Part shown: in pieces, positions 12,619-20,493 of the stretch
Layout: every line of letters begins with the position of its first letter
Numbering within the stretch: position 1 is the stretch's first letter
From: a virus
Length of the DNA: 22,918 nucleotides
Virus record (IMG/VR): IMGVR_UViG_3300035703_002597
Location: 1 to 22,918 of that record
Strand: one strand, 5' to 3'
Notes under the pieces: model-generated
Seen by the model: the letters and a program-made list of their open reading frames with translations, nothing else
What the model was told of the DNA's origin: nothing
The model's database searches: none
Program-made: the position numbers and the translations under genes

Positions 12619-13272
12619 ATGTTTGAGAATATTAAAATACCTAGTAATATAGAAAAAATTTATATTGATGTGGGATTGGCGGCTGATGCCCCACATTCTT
12701 TTAGTTGGTTATCGTCAGATCCAAATAGTTTTGTATTTGGATTTGAGCCTGTAAAAGAAAATTGTAAAAGAGTTTCAACTAAAATTAAGGAACTAGGATT
12801 TAAATCTAGATATAAACTTTATGAGTGTGCAGTAGATAATGTTATCGGTGAACAAATAAAGGACTTTTATGTCACTTGTAATTCTGAAGTTAATGGTGAT
12901 CATGGACAGTCCAGTCTTTTTAAACTAAAAGATGAATTAAAAGAGTCACATGGAACCAAATATTGGGTAGAAAAAACAGTCCCAACAAAGTGCGTAAATT
13001 TATCTGATTTACTTTCTAAAATTGATTGGGAAAGATTCAAAGAAATTACTTGTCTTAAGACTGATACTCAAGGAAATGATTTGAACATTCTTAAATCTAT
13101 TGAAGGATTTTTTGATAAACTTCCTTTGATTTATTGTGAATCATATGCCAATAATCAATATCAAAAAGAGGATGATAATCCTAATATTGTTTATGAATAT
13201 ATGACAAATAATGGATATAGATTGTTTAATTGCAGTATTGATTCTGCTGATCACTATTATCAAAGAGTTTGA
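12619..13272 (+). CDS. FkbM-family SAM-dependent methyltransferase
   Basis: 217 residues. IYIDVGLA begins the Rossmann core, FGFEPVKENCKR is the acidic motif after strand 2, CAVDN follows, and CLKTDTQGNDLNILKS is the hallmark FkbM block. FkbM enzymes O-methylate hydroxyls, often on sugars of surface glycans. It is the first gene after the internal promoter at 12569, with no clear Shine-Dalgarno (the leader is short and AT-rich). A likely role is methyl capping of the glycan. The family assignment is good, the substrate unknown. Confidence 0.82.
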   Translation: MFENIKIPSNIEKIYIDVGLAADAPHSFSWLSSDPNSFVFGFEPVKENCKRVSTKIKELGFKSRYKLYECAVDNVIGEQIKDFYVTCNSEVNGDHGQSSLFKLKDELKESHGTKYWVEKTVPTKCVNLSDLLSKIDWERFKEITCLKTDTQGNDLNILKSIEGFFDKLPLIYCESYANNQYQKEDDNPNIVYEYMTNNGYRLFNCSIDSADHYYQRV

Positions 13273-13277
13273 TTTGT

Positions 13278-14234
13278 ATGAGAATTGTAGCGGACGGTTC
13301 TGGTGACTATCCAGATGGACCAACAGTAAAAATTAATCTAACTCGTTTCAATCATCCTGATAATGAAACAGTTCTTTTTTATGGGTATAATTCTGTCTTT
13401 AATCAAGATTTAAGAGAAGAGTATAAAAATTACAAAAAGAAAATTCTTCTTAATCTTTGGATGCCTACGGAATATAATGGAGACCCACCTATTTTATCAG
13501 GAATGACTGACTATCAACCTGATGGAAAATTTGTAGAATATTTTGATGTTGTTTATTCTATTTGCCCATATACAATTGATTGGATAAATCAAATGACTGG
13601 GGATAACCGTTATAAGTTTATTTGGCATCCTTTTGCATCTCCAAGAGATTATAATGGACCTGAACTTTCATATCAAAAAATATATGATGTTTGCTATTTT
13701 GGAGGAATACATGGTAGATACCATGAAGAAATAGCGCATGTTGTGAGAGAGTATGGGGGCAGAATCTCTTACATTTACCCTAATCAATATACAACAGACG
13801 TTGGATTAACTCATCATGGTAAAATGCAAATGGCTGCAAATTCTAAAATAACAGTAGTCATTAATCAATGTCCATTGACAAGTAATCATATTAATTCTAT
13901 TACACGATACAAAAATTGGAGTCAAAACAAAGCATTTGATGGTTTAAATTTTGATATTCCTACGGTTCCTCAATATAAATGTAGAACTGCAGAAGCCGCA
14001 TATGCTCGTAGTGTAATTCTTGTCAAACGTGATCAGTGGAATATTATTGAAAACTTTTTTGATTTAGATGAGTTTGTTTATTTCGATGATATGGAAGATT
14101 TAAGAACTAAAATAAATTATATTTTATCTCATTATGACGAGTATCAACCTATGCTAGAAAAGGCATATTTGAGATCGTTAAATATGGATGGTGAGGGAAC
14201 ATTTAAAAAAATTAAGGAGAATGAAAATGTTTGA
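13278..14234 (+). CDS. Glycosyltransferase with a group-1 type C-terminal domain
   Basis: 318 residues from ATG 13278 (a TTG nine bases earlier is an alternative). The N-terminus MRIVADGSGDYPDG is glycine-rich like a GT-B nucleotide loop. From about residue 210 it shows the pattern of GT-B transferases with a glycosyl-transferase-1-like C-terminus: KAFDGLNFDIP, RTAEAAYARSVILVK, FDLDEFVYFDD and ILSHYDEYQPM. That block binds the nucleotide sugar. Overlaps the next methyltransferase gene by eight bases. The sugar is unknown. Confidence 0.65.
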   Translation: MRIVADGSGDYPDGPTVKINLTRFNHPDNETVLFYGYNSVFNQDLREEYKNYKKKILLNLWMPTEYNGDPPILSGMTDYQPDGKFVEYFDVVYSICPYTIDWINQMTGDNRYKFIWHPFASPRDYNGPELSYQKIYDVCYFGGIHGRYHEEIAHVVREYGGRISYIYPNQYTTDVGLTHHGKMQMAANSKITVVINQCPLTSNHINSITRYKNWSQNKAFDGLNFDIPTVPQYKCRTAEAAYARSVILVKRDQWNIIENFFDLDEFVYFDDMEDLRTKINYILSHYDEYQPMLEKAYLRSLNMDGEGTFKKIKENENV

Positions 14235-14769
14235 TACTACATCAAGGAAAAAGTTTGTTGCTTCGTTTCCTGATTCTTTTTTAACAGGCGCAGAAGTTGG
14301 AGTTTCAAGTGGTGATTTTTCAAAAAATATTTTGTCAGTCACTAAAAATATAAAGTTGTATTGTGTTGATATTTGGGAGCAAAATTATCAACTACCCGAT
14401 CCCGAAAGATCATATAATGAAACTTATAACAATCTTATTCCTTTTGGGCAAGAAAGATTTGAATTGATTAGAGAGGGATCTCCAAATTCTGCCTCAAAAT
14501 TTGAAGATGAATTTTTTGACTTCGTTTATATTGATGCGGACCATCATTATGAACCGGTTTTGGAAGACCTCAAAGCTTGGTATCCAAAAATTAAAAAAGG
14601 TGGTGTATTCTTTGGACACGATTATAATAGTCCTTGGGACGGGGTAGTTAAAGCTGTTGATGAATTTTTTGCAGAAAAAAATTATGAAGTTGGAGTAATT
14701 TCTTCGGTTGGTTATGCTGATGGAGATCAAGATGGTGGATCTCAGAGTTGGTACATTATTAAGAGGTAA
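14227..14769 (+). CDS. Class I SAM-dependent methyltransferase (Methyltransf_24-like)
   Basis: 180 residues from ATG 14227, chosen because AAGGAG (14214-14219) is seven bases upstream; in-frame ATGs at 14188 and 14221 fit less well. Motif I is GAEVGVSSGDFS, then YCVDIW, then the family block DFVYIDADHHYEPVLEDL, and GGVFFGHDY. Such enzymes methylate hydroxyls, often of sugars or macrocycles. The aspartates and HH pair of YIDADHHY could bind a metal. A second methyltransferase beside the FkbM-type one suggests a glycan with two methylated positions. Confidence 0.75.
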   Translation: MFDTTSRKKFVASFPDSFLTGAEVGVSSGDFSKNILSVTKNIKLYCVDIWEQNYQLPDPERSYNETYNNLIPFGQERFELIREGSPNSASKFEDEFFDFVYIDADHHYEPVLEDLKAWYPKIKKGGVFFGHDYNSPWDGVVKAVDEFFAEKNYEVGVISSVGYADGDQDGGSQSWYIIKR

Positions 14770-14779
14770 TTGGAATAAG

Positions 14780-15583
14780 ATGATTGAACACGATTATTTA
14801 AAAGATTTTGATAAATTAAAGTCAAAATTAATCGAAGGGGAAAACTTTGCTTTTTTAAGATTTTCTGATGGTGAAGGATTTATTCTTTACAACCAATACT
14901 TAGAGTTAAGTGACAGTGGATACAATTTAGATGGATCTCGTGGATATGCTTATTATGGAAAAGAAGAACATAAATTATTCGATCCAGATAAGCATTCATT
15001 TTATAGGGATAGGTTGATTGAGTCTTTGGAGTATGTTAGTGATAACTACTACAAAGGTCTTCCTATGAAGGATGCCTGCCCTGCTTTTAGTGGAATTTTT
15101 GATGAGATTGTTGAAAATGCAGGTGGGGATAGTGAATATTTAACTTTTGCTAATCTTTGGAATAATGCAAACTATCCAAGATTTATTGAGGAAATTGTGC
15201 CAATTTTTTCTGATAAAAAAGTTGTGATGATTGTGAATGAGTGTGCTGACATTGAGAAGTTACCATTTCCAGTTGTGAAGGATTTTAGAGTCGGATCTAA
15301 CTGTTTTATTGATAACTATGATATAATAGATGATATTAAAACTTATGTAACTGATAACGACATCAAAAATCATGTCTTTCTAGTTTCAGCAGCTAGTCTA
15401 AGCAATGTGATTATTCATCAATTGTATGAAATGAATAATCAAAATACTTATATTGATATTGGTAGCACACTTAATCCAATGATGAATATGACTGGTTGGA
15501 AGGGAACTAGAGTTTACTTAAATCAATATTGGAATCCTAGTGGAGACCAATCTCAATTAAAACTTGTAGATATTTGGCATTAA
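14780..15583 (+). CDS. Probable GT-D-fold glycosyltransferase
   Basis: 267 residues from ATG 14780; an upstream in-frame ATG at 14708 would overlap the methyltransferase gene by 62 bases and is not favoured. Near the N-terminus FAFLRFSDGEGFI (23-35) matches the R-[FY]-x-DGE signature of GT-D enzymes, where the Asp-x-Glu (D30, E32) binds metal and the sugar nucleotide. VVMIVNE and VFLVSAASLSN look like the later strands of that fold, and YIDIGSTLNP is near the C-terminus as in the family. The assignment is by motif only. It is followed two bases later by the GNAT-aminotransferase fusion gene. Confidence 0.6.
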   Translation: MIEHDYLKDFDKLKSKLIEGENFAFLRFSDGEGFILYNQYLELSDSGYNLDGSRGYAYYGKEEHKLFDPDKHSFYRDRLIESLEYVSDNYYKGLPMKDACPAFSGIFDEIVENAGGDSEYLTFANLWNNANYPRFIEEIVPIFSDKKVVMIVNECADIEKLPFPVVKDFRVGSNCFIDNYDIIDDIKTYVTDNDIKNHVFLVSAASLSNVIIHQLYEMNNQNTYIDIGSTLNPMMNMTGWKGTRVYLNQYWNPSGDQSQLKLVDIWH

Positions 15584-15586
15584 TTT

Positions 15587-16621
15587 ATGAAACTGATACC
15601 TAACAATCAAGAACATTGGCAGTTTATTCGAGAACTTAGATACCATCCTAAAAATATTTCTGGATTTGTAACTTCTGATAAAGTTACTTATGAAGAGCAA
15701 ATAGAATATATGAAAAAATATAATGACAATTATTATATTTGTTTAGATGGAAATAATACTCCTGTGGGATTCATTGGAGAAATTGGTGGTGATATTCGTT
15801 TAGCTGTAGACCCAGAACAAAAAAATAAAGGTATTGGTAAATTTATGTTGGATGAGTTTATGAAGACTCATCCATTTGCGACTGCCAAAGTTTTGCATGA
15901 TAATATAGCAAGTCTCAGAACATTTTATTCTTGTGGATTCATTTCTCACAAATTTGATGGAACGTTTTTTTATCTTACAAAAAATGAGCACGGATATTAT
16001 AAAATCAAACATAATCCATATAAAATTGTAAGAATGTTTGAAGAATCTATAGCTGATTATACAGGAGCTCCTTATGCAGTATCTGTAGATTCTTGTACAA
16101 ATGCACTGTTTTTATGTTGTAAGTATTTAAATGTCGCGCAGGTTTCTATTCCCTCTAAAACATACTTATCAGTTCCACAATCAATTATTCAATCTGGTGG
16201 TACTGTTGTTTGGGATGAGAGTAGAAATAATTGGACAGGCACATATCAATTAGAACCTTATCCTATTTGGGACTCTGCTAAAAGATTAACGTCGAGTATG
16301 TATATTCCAGGATCTTTTATGTGCCTGTCATTTCATATTAAAAAAACCTTGAAAATTGGAAAGGGTGGTATGATTTTGACAGATAATCCAGATGCTGTAG
16401 ATTGGTTTAAGAAATCTAGGTATGAAGGTAGAAGTGAAGTTTTATATAAGGAAGACAATATTAAAACAATAGGATGGAATATGTATATGACACCACAACA
16501 AGCCGCACATGGTCTTTGTTTATTGCAAAATTATCCTTTACATGTTCCTGATCTTGGTGAAGATAATGGATATTTAGATTTGAGGAATTATGATTTATTT
16601 TCTGAAATTGGTGCAGTATGA
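15587..16621 (+). CDS. GNAT acetyltransferase fused to a compact DegT-type aminotransferase
   Basis: 344 residues in two parts. Residues 1-130 are a GNAT N-acyltransferase: RLAVDPEQKNKGIGKFML (71-88) is the acetyl-CoA loop and SLRTFYSCGF (109-118) the usual C-terminal motif. Residues 145-344 resemble the compact aminotransferase at 7608: YTGAPYAVSVDSCTNA, WDSA with D229, SFHIKKTLKIGKGG with PLP lysine K253, YEGRSE, and MTPQQAAHGL. The small domain is again missing. One polypeptide could aminate a keto-sugar and then N-acylate it, a pairing seen as separate enzymes in amino-sugar pathways. It overlaps rmlB by four bases, which supplies a 4-keto sugar. Confidence 0.78.
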   Translation: MKLIPNNQEHWQFIRELRYHPKNISGFVTSDKVTYEEQIEYMKKYNDNYYICLDGNNTPVGFIGEIGGDIRLAVDPEQKNKGIGKFMLDEFMKTHPFATAKVLHDNIASLRTFYSCGFISHKFDGTFFYLTKNEHGYYKIKHNPYKIVRMFEESIADYTGAPYAVSVDSCTNALFLCCKYLNVAQVSIPSKTYLSVPQSIIQSGGTVVWDESRNNWTGTYQLEPYPIWDSAKRLTSSMYIPGSFMCLSFHIKKTLKIGKGGMILTDNPDAVDWFKKSRYEGRSEVLYKEDNIKTIGWNMYMTPQQAAHGLCLLQNYPLHVPDLGEDNGYLDLRNYDLFSEIGAV

Positions 16622-17508
16622 AATTTTTAGTTACTGGTGGTAGAGGTTTTATAGGAAGTCATTTTGTTGAACGTTGTTTGGATGAAGGGCATAAAGTTAT
16701 AGATATTGATTCTGTAACTTATGCTGCTAACGAAAAACTTCCTTGGGATAATCATAAAAATTATAAACATGTAAAAGAAGACATATGTGATTTAAAACAT
16801 TTACCATCTGCAGATATTTTGGTTAATTTTGCTGCTGAAAGTCATGTTGATAATTCTATTATTCAACCCAATATTTTTGTAAAGACTAATGTGCTAGGTA
16901 CACAAAATCTTCTAAATTTAGTTAGAGGTAAAACTTATAATAGACCTTTATTTGTTCATATAAGCACTGATGAAGTTTATGGTGATATTGTTAACGGTTC
17001 TTTTGATGAGAATAGTAAATTATCACCTTCTAATCCATACTCAGCATCAAAAGCTGCGGCGGAGATGTTAGTTGTTTCTTATGCTAGAACTTATCAGATG
17101 GAGTATCAAATTTGTAGAAGTTCTAATAATTATGGTGCTAGACAATATCCAGAAAAACTTATTCCGAAAATTATAGAATGTTTGGAAGAGAATAAATCAA
17201 TACCAATTCATGGTGATGGATCTTATGTAAGAGATTGGACATATGTAAAAGATAATGTAGATGGAATTTATAAGGTTTGTTTTTCTGAAGAAAAAAATGA
17301 AGTATGGAATATATCATCTAATAATTGTTTAAGTAATTTGCAGGTAGTTGATTTTGTATCAAAATGGATGAATAAGACTCCAAAAGTAGATTTTATTGAG
17401 AATAGACATGGACAAGATATTCGATATTCAATTTCTTCTAGTAAAATTATTGAAAAATTGCAATGGAATCCTGAGCATAAATCCCTCTACAATTTCACCT
17501 CTAAATAA
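16618..17508 (+). CDS. rmlB: dTDP-glucose 4,6-dehydratase
   Basis: 296 residues (family about 330-355). The dehydratase marks are clear: TGGRGFIG (7-14), DSVTYAAN, NFAAESHVDNSI, HISTDEVYGD with T117, D118 and E119, YSASKAA with Y141 and K145, SSNNYGARQYPEKLIP and a C-terminal RHGQDIRY block. It converts dTDP-glucose to dTDP-4-keto-6-deoxyglucose with bound NAD+, the branch point to rhamnose, Qui3N/Fuc3N, Qui4N and related sugars. The C-terminal region is somewhat short. It follows the GNAT-aminotransferase by a four-base overlap. No rmlC or rmlD is seen, which favours an amino-sugar product over rhamnose. Confidence 0.9.
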   Translation: MKFLVTGGRGFIGSHFVERCLDEGHKVIDIDSVTYAANEKLPWDNHKNYKHVKEDICDLKHLPSADILVNFAAESHVDNSIIQPNIFVKTNVLGTQNLLNLVRGKTYNRPLFVHISTDEVYGDIVNGSFDENSKLSPSNPYSASKAAAEMLVVSYARTYQMEYQICRSSNNYGARQYPEKLIPKIIECLEENKSIPIHGDGSYVRDWTYVKDNVDGIYKVCFSEEKNEVWNISSNNCLSNLQVVDFVSKWMNKTPKVDFIENRHGQDIRYSISSSKIIEKLQWNPEHKSLYNFTSK

Positions 17509-17548
17509 TTTAAATTAAATTTATTGTATTAAAACTGACTTGAGTATT

Positions 17549-18301
17549 ATGGCAAAAAGTGTTACTGTTGTTCTTAATGGGTATAAGAGGAATAACTTAA
17601 GAGAGCAAGTAGAAGCGATTCGAAATCAAACTGTTCCTGTAAAAGAAATTTTTTATTGGCAGAATACTGTTCCTGGATTTTCATATGATGAAGATACTTA
17701 TTGTGAATTAAATGCAGCACTGAGTAACTATAATTATGGTGTCTGGGCAAGATTTGCATATGCATTAAATGCAAGAACAGATTATGTTTGTGTGTTTGAT
17801 GATGATACAATTCCAGGAACTCGTTGGTTGGAAAATTGTATCAACACTTATGAAACACACCCAGGTTTACTTGGTGGCATTGGACTTTGGTTTAAAAATA
17901 AAAATTACGAACTAGAAGTCCTTGAAAACGGAGATCCTGCTAGATTTGGGTGGCATGTAAATAACGATTCTACCGTTCAGGTTGATATTGTTGGACACTC
18001 TTGGTTTTTTGCAAGAGACCTTCTTTCTGTTTTTTGGAGAGAACTTCCAGAAGAGCATTGGACTATGTTGTGTGGGGAAGATATTCATTTTTCATATATG
18101 CTTCAGAAATACACTGATTTGAAAACCTGGGTTCCTCCACATCCTTCTGATGACACTTCAATGTGGAGTAGTTTAAAGGCTCTTCAATATGGTGGTGATC
18201 ATTTGGCAACTGCCAATACAACGGTTCAAACTGGAGAGATGGCAAAGTACCTATCATACTGTGTTGATAATGGATTTAAACTTCTGAAGGATTTGAAATG
18301 A
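17549..18301 (+). CDS. Glycosyltransferase family 2
   Basis: 250 residues from ATG 17549; a TTG nine bases upstream is possible but less likely. GT-A fold: VTVVLNGYKRNNLREQVEAI is the family-2 N-terminus, VCVFDDDTIPG (81-90) contains the metal-binding DxD, and WTMLCGEDIHFSYML the late acidic ED motif. It inverts at the anomeric carbon, making a beta linkage from a nucleotide sugar. It is the first gene after a 40-base gap (17509-17548) with no convincing promoter, and overlaps the next gene by four bases. Confidence 0.85.
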   Translation: MAKSVTVVLNGYKRNNLREQVEAIRNQTVPVKEIFYWQNTVPGFSYDEDTYCELNAALSNYNYGVWARFAYALNARTDYVCVFDDDTIPGTRWLENCINTYETHPGLLGGIGLWFKNKNYELEVLENGDPARFGWHVNNDSTVQVDIVGHSWFFARDLLSVFWRELPEEHWTMLCGEDIHFSYMLQKYTDLKTWVPPHPSDDTSMWSSLKALQYGGDHLATANTTVQTGEMAKYLSYCVDNGFKLLKDLK

Positions 18302-19176
18302 TTAATATTTTTTATTCTGAATCATATTTCAACTACACAAATAGAATGTGTGGACCTAAAAAAGTTGTATTTAATTTGATAGAATCTTTAGAACAAGAAA
18401 AAGTTCCATATTCTATTAATGAAGATATTTACGAATATAACCTTTTACTTCAGTATGATGCAATTGGATATGAAAAACATGAAAAATTGGAACATGATAG
18501 TTGTATCATTGGACCACAATTTTGGACATTTGATTCAAATCCTTATGGGCAGTTTTTAATAAACAATCCGCAGTATTATAAAAAACTAGTTGCTCCATCT
18601 TATTGGGTTGAAAATTTACTGGTTGAAAAATTAAATGTCCCGCAAAATAAAGTATGTATTTGGCCAGCTGGTATAAAAGATTTTTCACATTTAAAGAAAG
18701 AAACAAGTTCAATTGATTGTTTAATTTATTTCAAATCTAGGTCTAATCAAGATCTTTCTTTAGTCGAAGAATTTTTAAAGGATAAAAATATTACATATAA
18801 AGTTGTAAAATATGGGACATATTCTCAAGAAGAATTTTATGAAGAAATTTCTAATGTAAAATTTTGTTTTATTCTTGATCATACTGAGAGTCAGGGAATT
18901 GCAATTCAAGAAATGATGTCTGCAAATATTCCACTTCTTGTTTGGGATGTTAAATTTTGGGATCATCAGGGTGAGCAATATAAATTACCTGCAAGTTCTG
19001 TTCCATATTGGAATTCTGAATGTGGTGAAAAATTTTATGAATATTCGGAACTTGAAGACACTTTTGAAAAATTTTATGATAACATTGATAAGTATAATCC
19101 GAAAAAACTTATTGATTCTGAGTTATCTTATAAAGTAACAGTTGAAAAAATTTTGATGGCATTTAAAGAAAAATGA
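18298..19176 (+). CDS. GT4-like glycosyltransferase
   Basis: 292 residues. The N-terminus has MCGPKKVVFNLIESL, a GT-B glycine/lysine loop, and VAPSYWVENLLVEKLNVPQNKVCIWPAGI is typical of the inter-domain region. The C-terminal sugar-nucleotide motif is ESQGIAIQEMMSANIPLLVWD, an E-x7-E pattern with E195ish and a second Glu seven residues on. This is a retaining or inverting GT-B enzyme, shorter than the usual 350-400 residues. Overlaps neighbours by four bases on both sides. The substrate cannot be read from sequence. Confidence 0.72.
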   Translation: MINIFYSESYFNYTNRMCGPKKVVFNLIESLEQEKVPYSINEDIYEYNLLLQYDAIGYEKHEKLEHDSCIIGPQFWTFDSNPYGQFLINNPQYYKKLVAPSYWVENLLVEKLNVPQNKVCIWPAGIKDFSHLKKETSSIDCLIYFKSRSNQDLSLVEEFLKDKNITYKVVKYGTYSQEEFYEEISNVKFCFILDHTESQGIAIQEMMSANIPLLVWDVKFWDHQGEQYKLPASSVPYWNSECGEKFYEYSELEDTFEKFYDNIDKYNPKKLIDSELSYKVTVEKILMAFKEK

Positions 19177-19865
19177 AAATTTGCATTTTAACAATAGCAA
19201 CAAATAAGTATCTTCAATTTGTTGAAAAATTATACGATGATATTGCAGAAAGATTTATACCTGGTTCCGAAATTAATTGCCTTCTTTTTACGGATCACGA
19301 AGTAGAAACTTCTGACAATGTTAAAGTTCATTATATTGATCATGAGCCATGGCCAATGCCAACTCTTAAGAGATATAATTATTTTATCAAGGAAAAAGAC
19401 TTTATTCTTCAGCACGACTATTGTTTTTACTTTGATGCTGATATGAGGATTGATAATCCTGTTGGAGAAGAAGTTTTGGCTGATGGTGTTGTTGCAACTA
19501 AGCATCCATATCAATCTTTTCATTCGATTCGGGATATGTCTTATGATAGGAATCCTGAATCTCTTGCATATATTCCTTATGGTGAAGGTAAAACATACTA
19601 TGCTGGGGGATTTAATGGTGGAAAGACTGATAAATTTATTGAAATGGCAGAAACTATTTCTGAACGAGTTAATAAAGATTTGGAAAGGGGTATCATTGCT
19701 CTGTGGCATGATGAAAGTCATATGAATAGATACTTGATTGATAACCCACCCGCTTTAGAATTAACACCTTCGTATTGTTATGCTGAAGAATTTTACGGGA
19801 CAGACTATCCCCACGAACCAAAAATTATTGCACTGAGGAAAAATCACAATGAACTTAGATCTTAG
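19173..19865 (+). CDS. GT6-family glycosyltransferase (ABO blood-group transferase-like)
   Basis: 230 residues of the family that includes the human A/B transferases. FYFDADM gives the DxD (D88, D90). SLAYIPYGEG, TYYAGGFNGG and ALWHDESHMNRYL (176-188, E181 as candidate nucleophile) line up with the vertebrate enzyme; PEYL becomes PSYC. At the donor-specificity positions, Leu/Met266 and Gly/Ala268 in humans, this protein has Ala144 and Gly146. GT6 enzymes add Gal or GalNAc in alpha-1,3 linkage, in A/B synthesis to a Gal carrying alpha-1,2 fucose. Bacterial members often replace DxD by NxN, but this phage form keeps it. It overlaps the next gene by 17 bases. Confidence 0.9.
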   Translation: MKICILTIATNKYLQFVEKLYDDIAERFIPGSEINCLLFTDHEVETSDNVKVHYIDHEPWPMPTLKRYNYFIKEKDFILQHDYCFYFDADMRIDNPVGEEVLADGVVATKHPYQSFHSIRDMSYDRNPESLAYIPYGEGKTYYAGGFNGGKTDKFIEMAETISERVNKDLERGIIALWHDESHMNRYLIDNPPALELTPSYCYAEEFYGTDYPHEPKIIALRKNHNELRS

Positions 19866-20493
19866 AGAAATTCCTGCTGTTTATTTAAATTTGCAACAGC
19901 ATACTGAAAAAAATGAGAGTATGCAAAGTCTTCTTAAAGAATGTGGATTTAAAAATATTATTCGTGTTGAGGGTGTTGCTCGACCAGATAATACAGTTGC
20001 TGGTTGTTCCGCTGCTCATTATAAGGGATTATGTGAGATTGATACTCCATTTATTCTTTTTGAAGATGATTGTGTGGTTAAAAATTTTAGACCAGAAGTT
20101 GAAGTTCCTGATGATGCCGATGCAGTTTATCTTGGCATTTCATCTTGGGGGAGAATGAATGGGCATTCTGGTCCATATCTTCAATATGAACATGTAAAGG
20201 ATGATTTGTATAGAGTACATAATATGCTTGGTGGACATGCAATCTTGTATTTGACTGAAGAGTATGTTAAGATGTGTCAAAGAATTGCATATCACGCAGG
20301 ATATGTAATTGAAGATTATCAAGATATTGGATTTGCTGAAATTCAAAGGTGGTTCAATGTTTATGCTTTTGATGATCCATTTTTCTTCCAAACCAGTGGA
20401 TATCATGGAACTGTAAATCCATTGACAAGTTATCCCACTGAAGAATGCTTTACTTATAATAAAACTTATTTTCTACCTGAGAGAGTTGTATGA
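19849..20493 (+). CDS. GT25-like glycosyltransferase
   Basis: 214 residues. VYLNLQQHTEKNESM fits the family-25 N-terminus (the usual INLDRxxxR is modified), GCSAAHYKGL is its signature, and FILFEDDCVV its acidic EDD motif. NMLGGHAILYLTEEY and VIEDYQDIG follow as in LPS galactosyltransferases. The family transfers galactose or glucose to LPS core or other glycans. It lacks the longer C-terminus of many members. Overlaps the GT6 gene (17 bases) and the next epimerase gene (four bases). Confidence 0.72.
   Translation: MNLDLREIPAVYLNLQQHTEKNESMQSLLKECGFKNIIRVEGVARPDNTVAGCSAAHYKGLCEIDTPFILFEDDCVVKNFRPEVEVPDDADAVYLGISSWGRMNGHSGPYLQYEHVKDDLYRVHNMLGGHAILYLTEEYVKMCQRIAYHAGYVIEDYQDIGFAEIQRWFNVYAFDDPFFFQTSGYHGTVNPLTSYPTEECFTYNKTYFLPERVV

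Noticed and set aside
19230-19721. Long minus-strand open frame (163 codons) opposite the GT6 gene
   Set aside because: The + strand frame is a clear GT6 enzyme with conserved motifs. The minus frame is Ile/Phe-rich, lacks any motif and is the mirror of AT-rich coding sequence.
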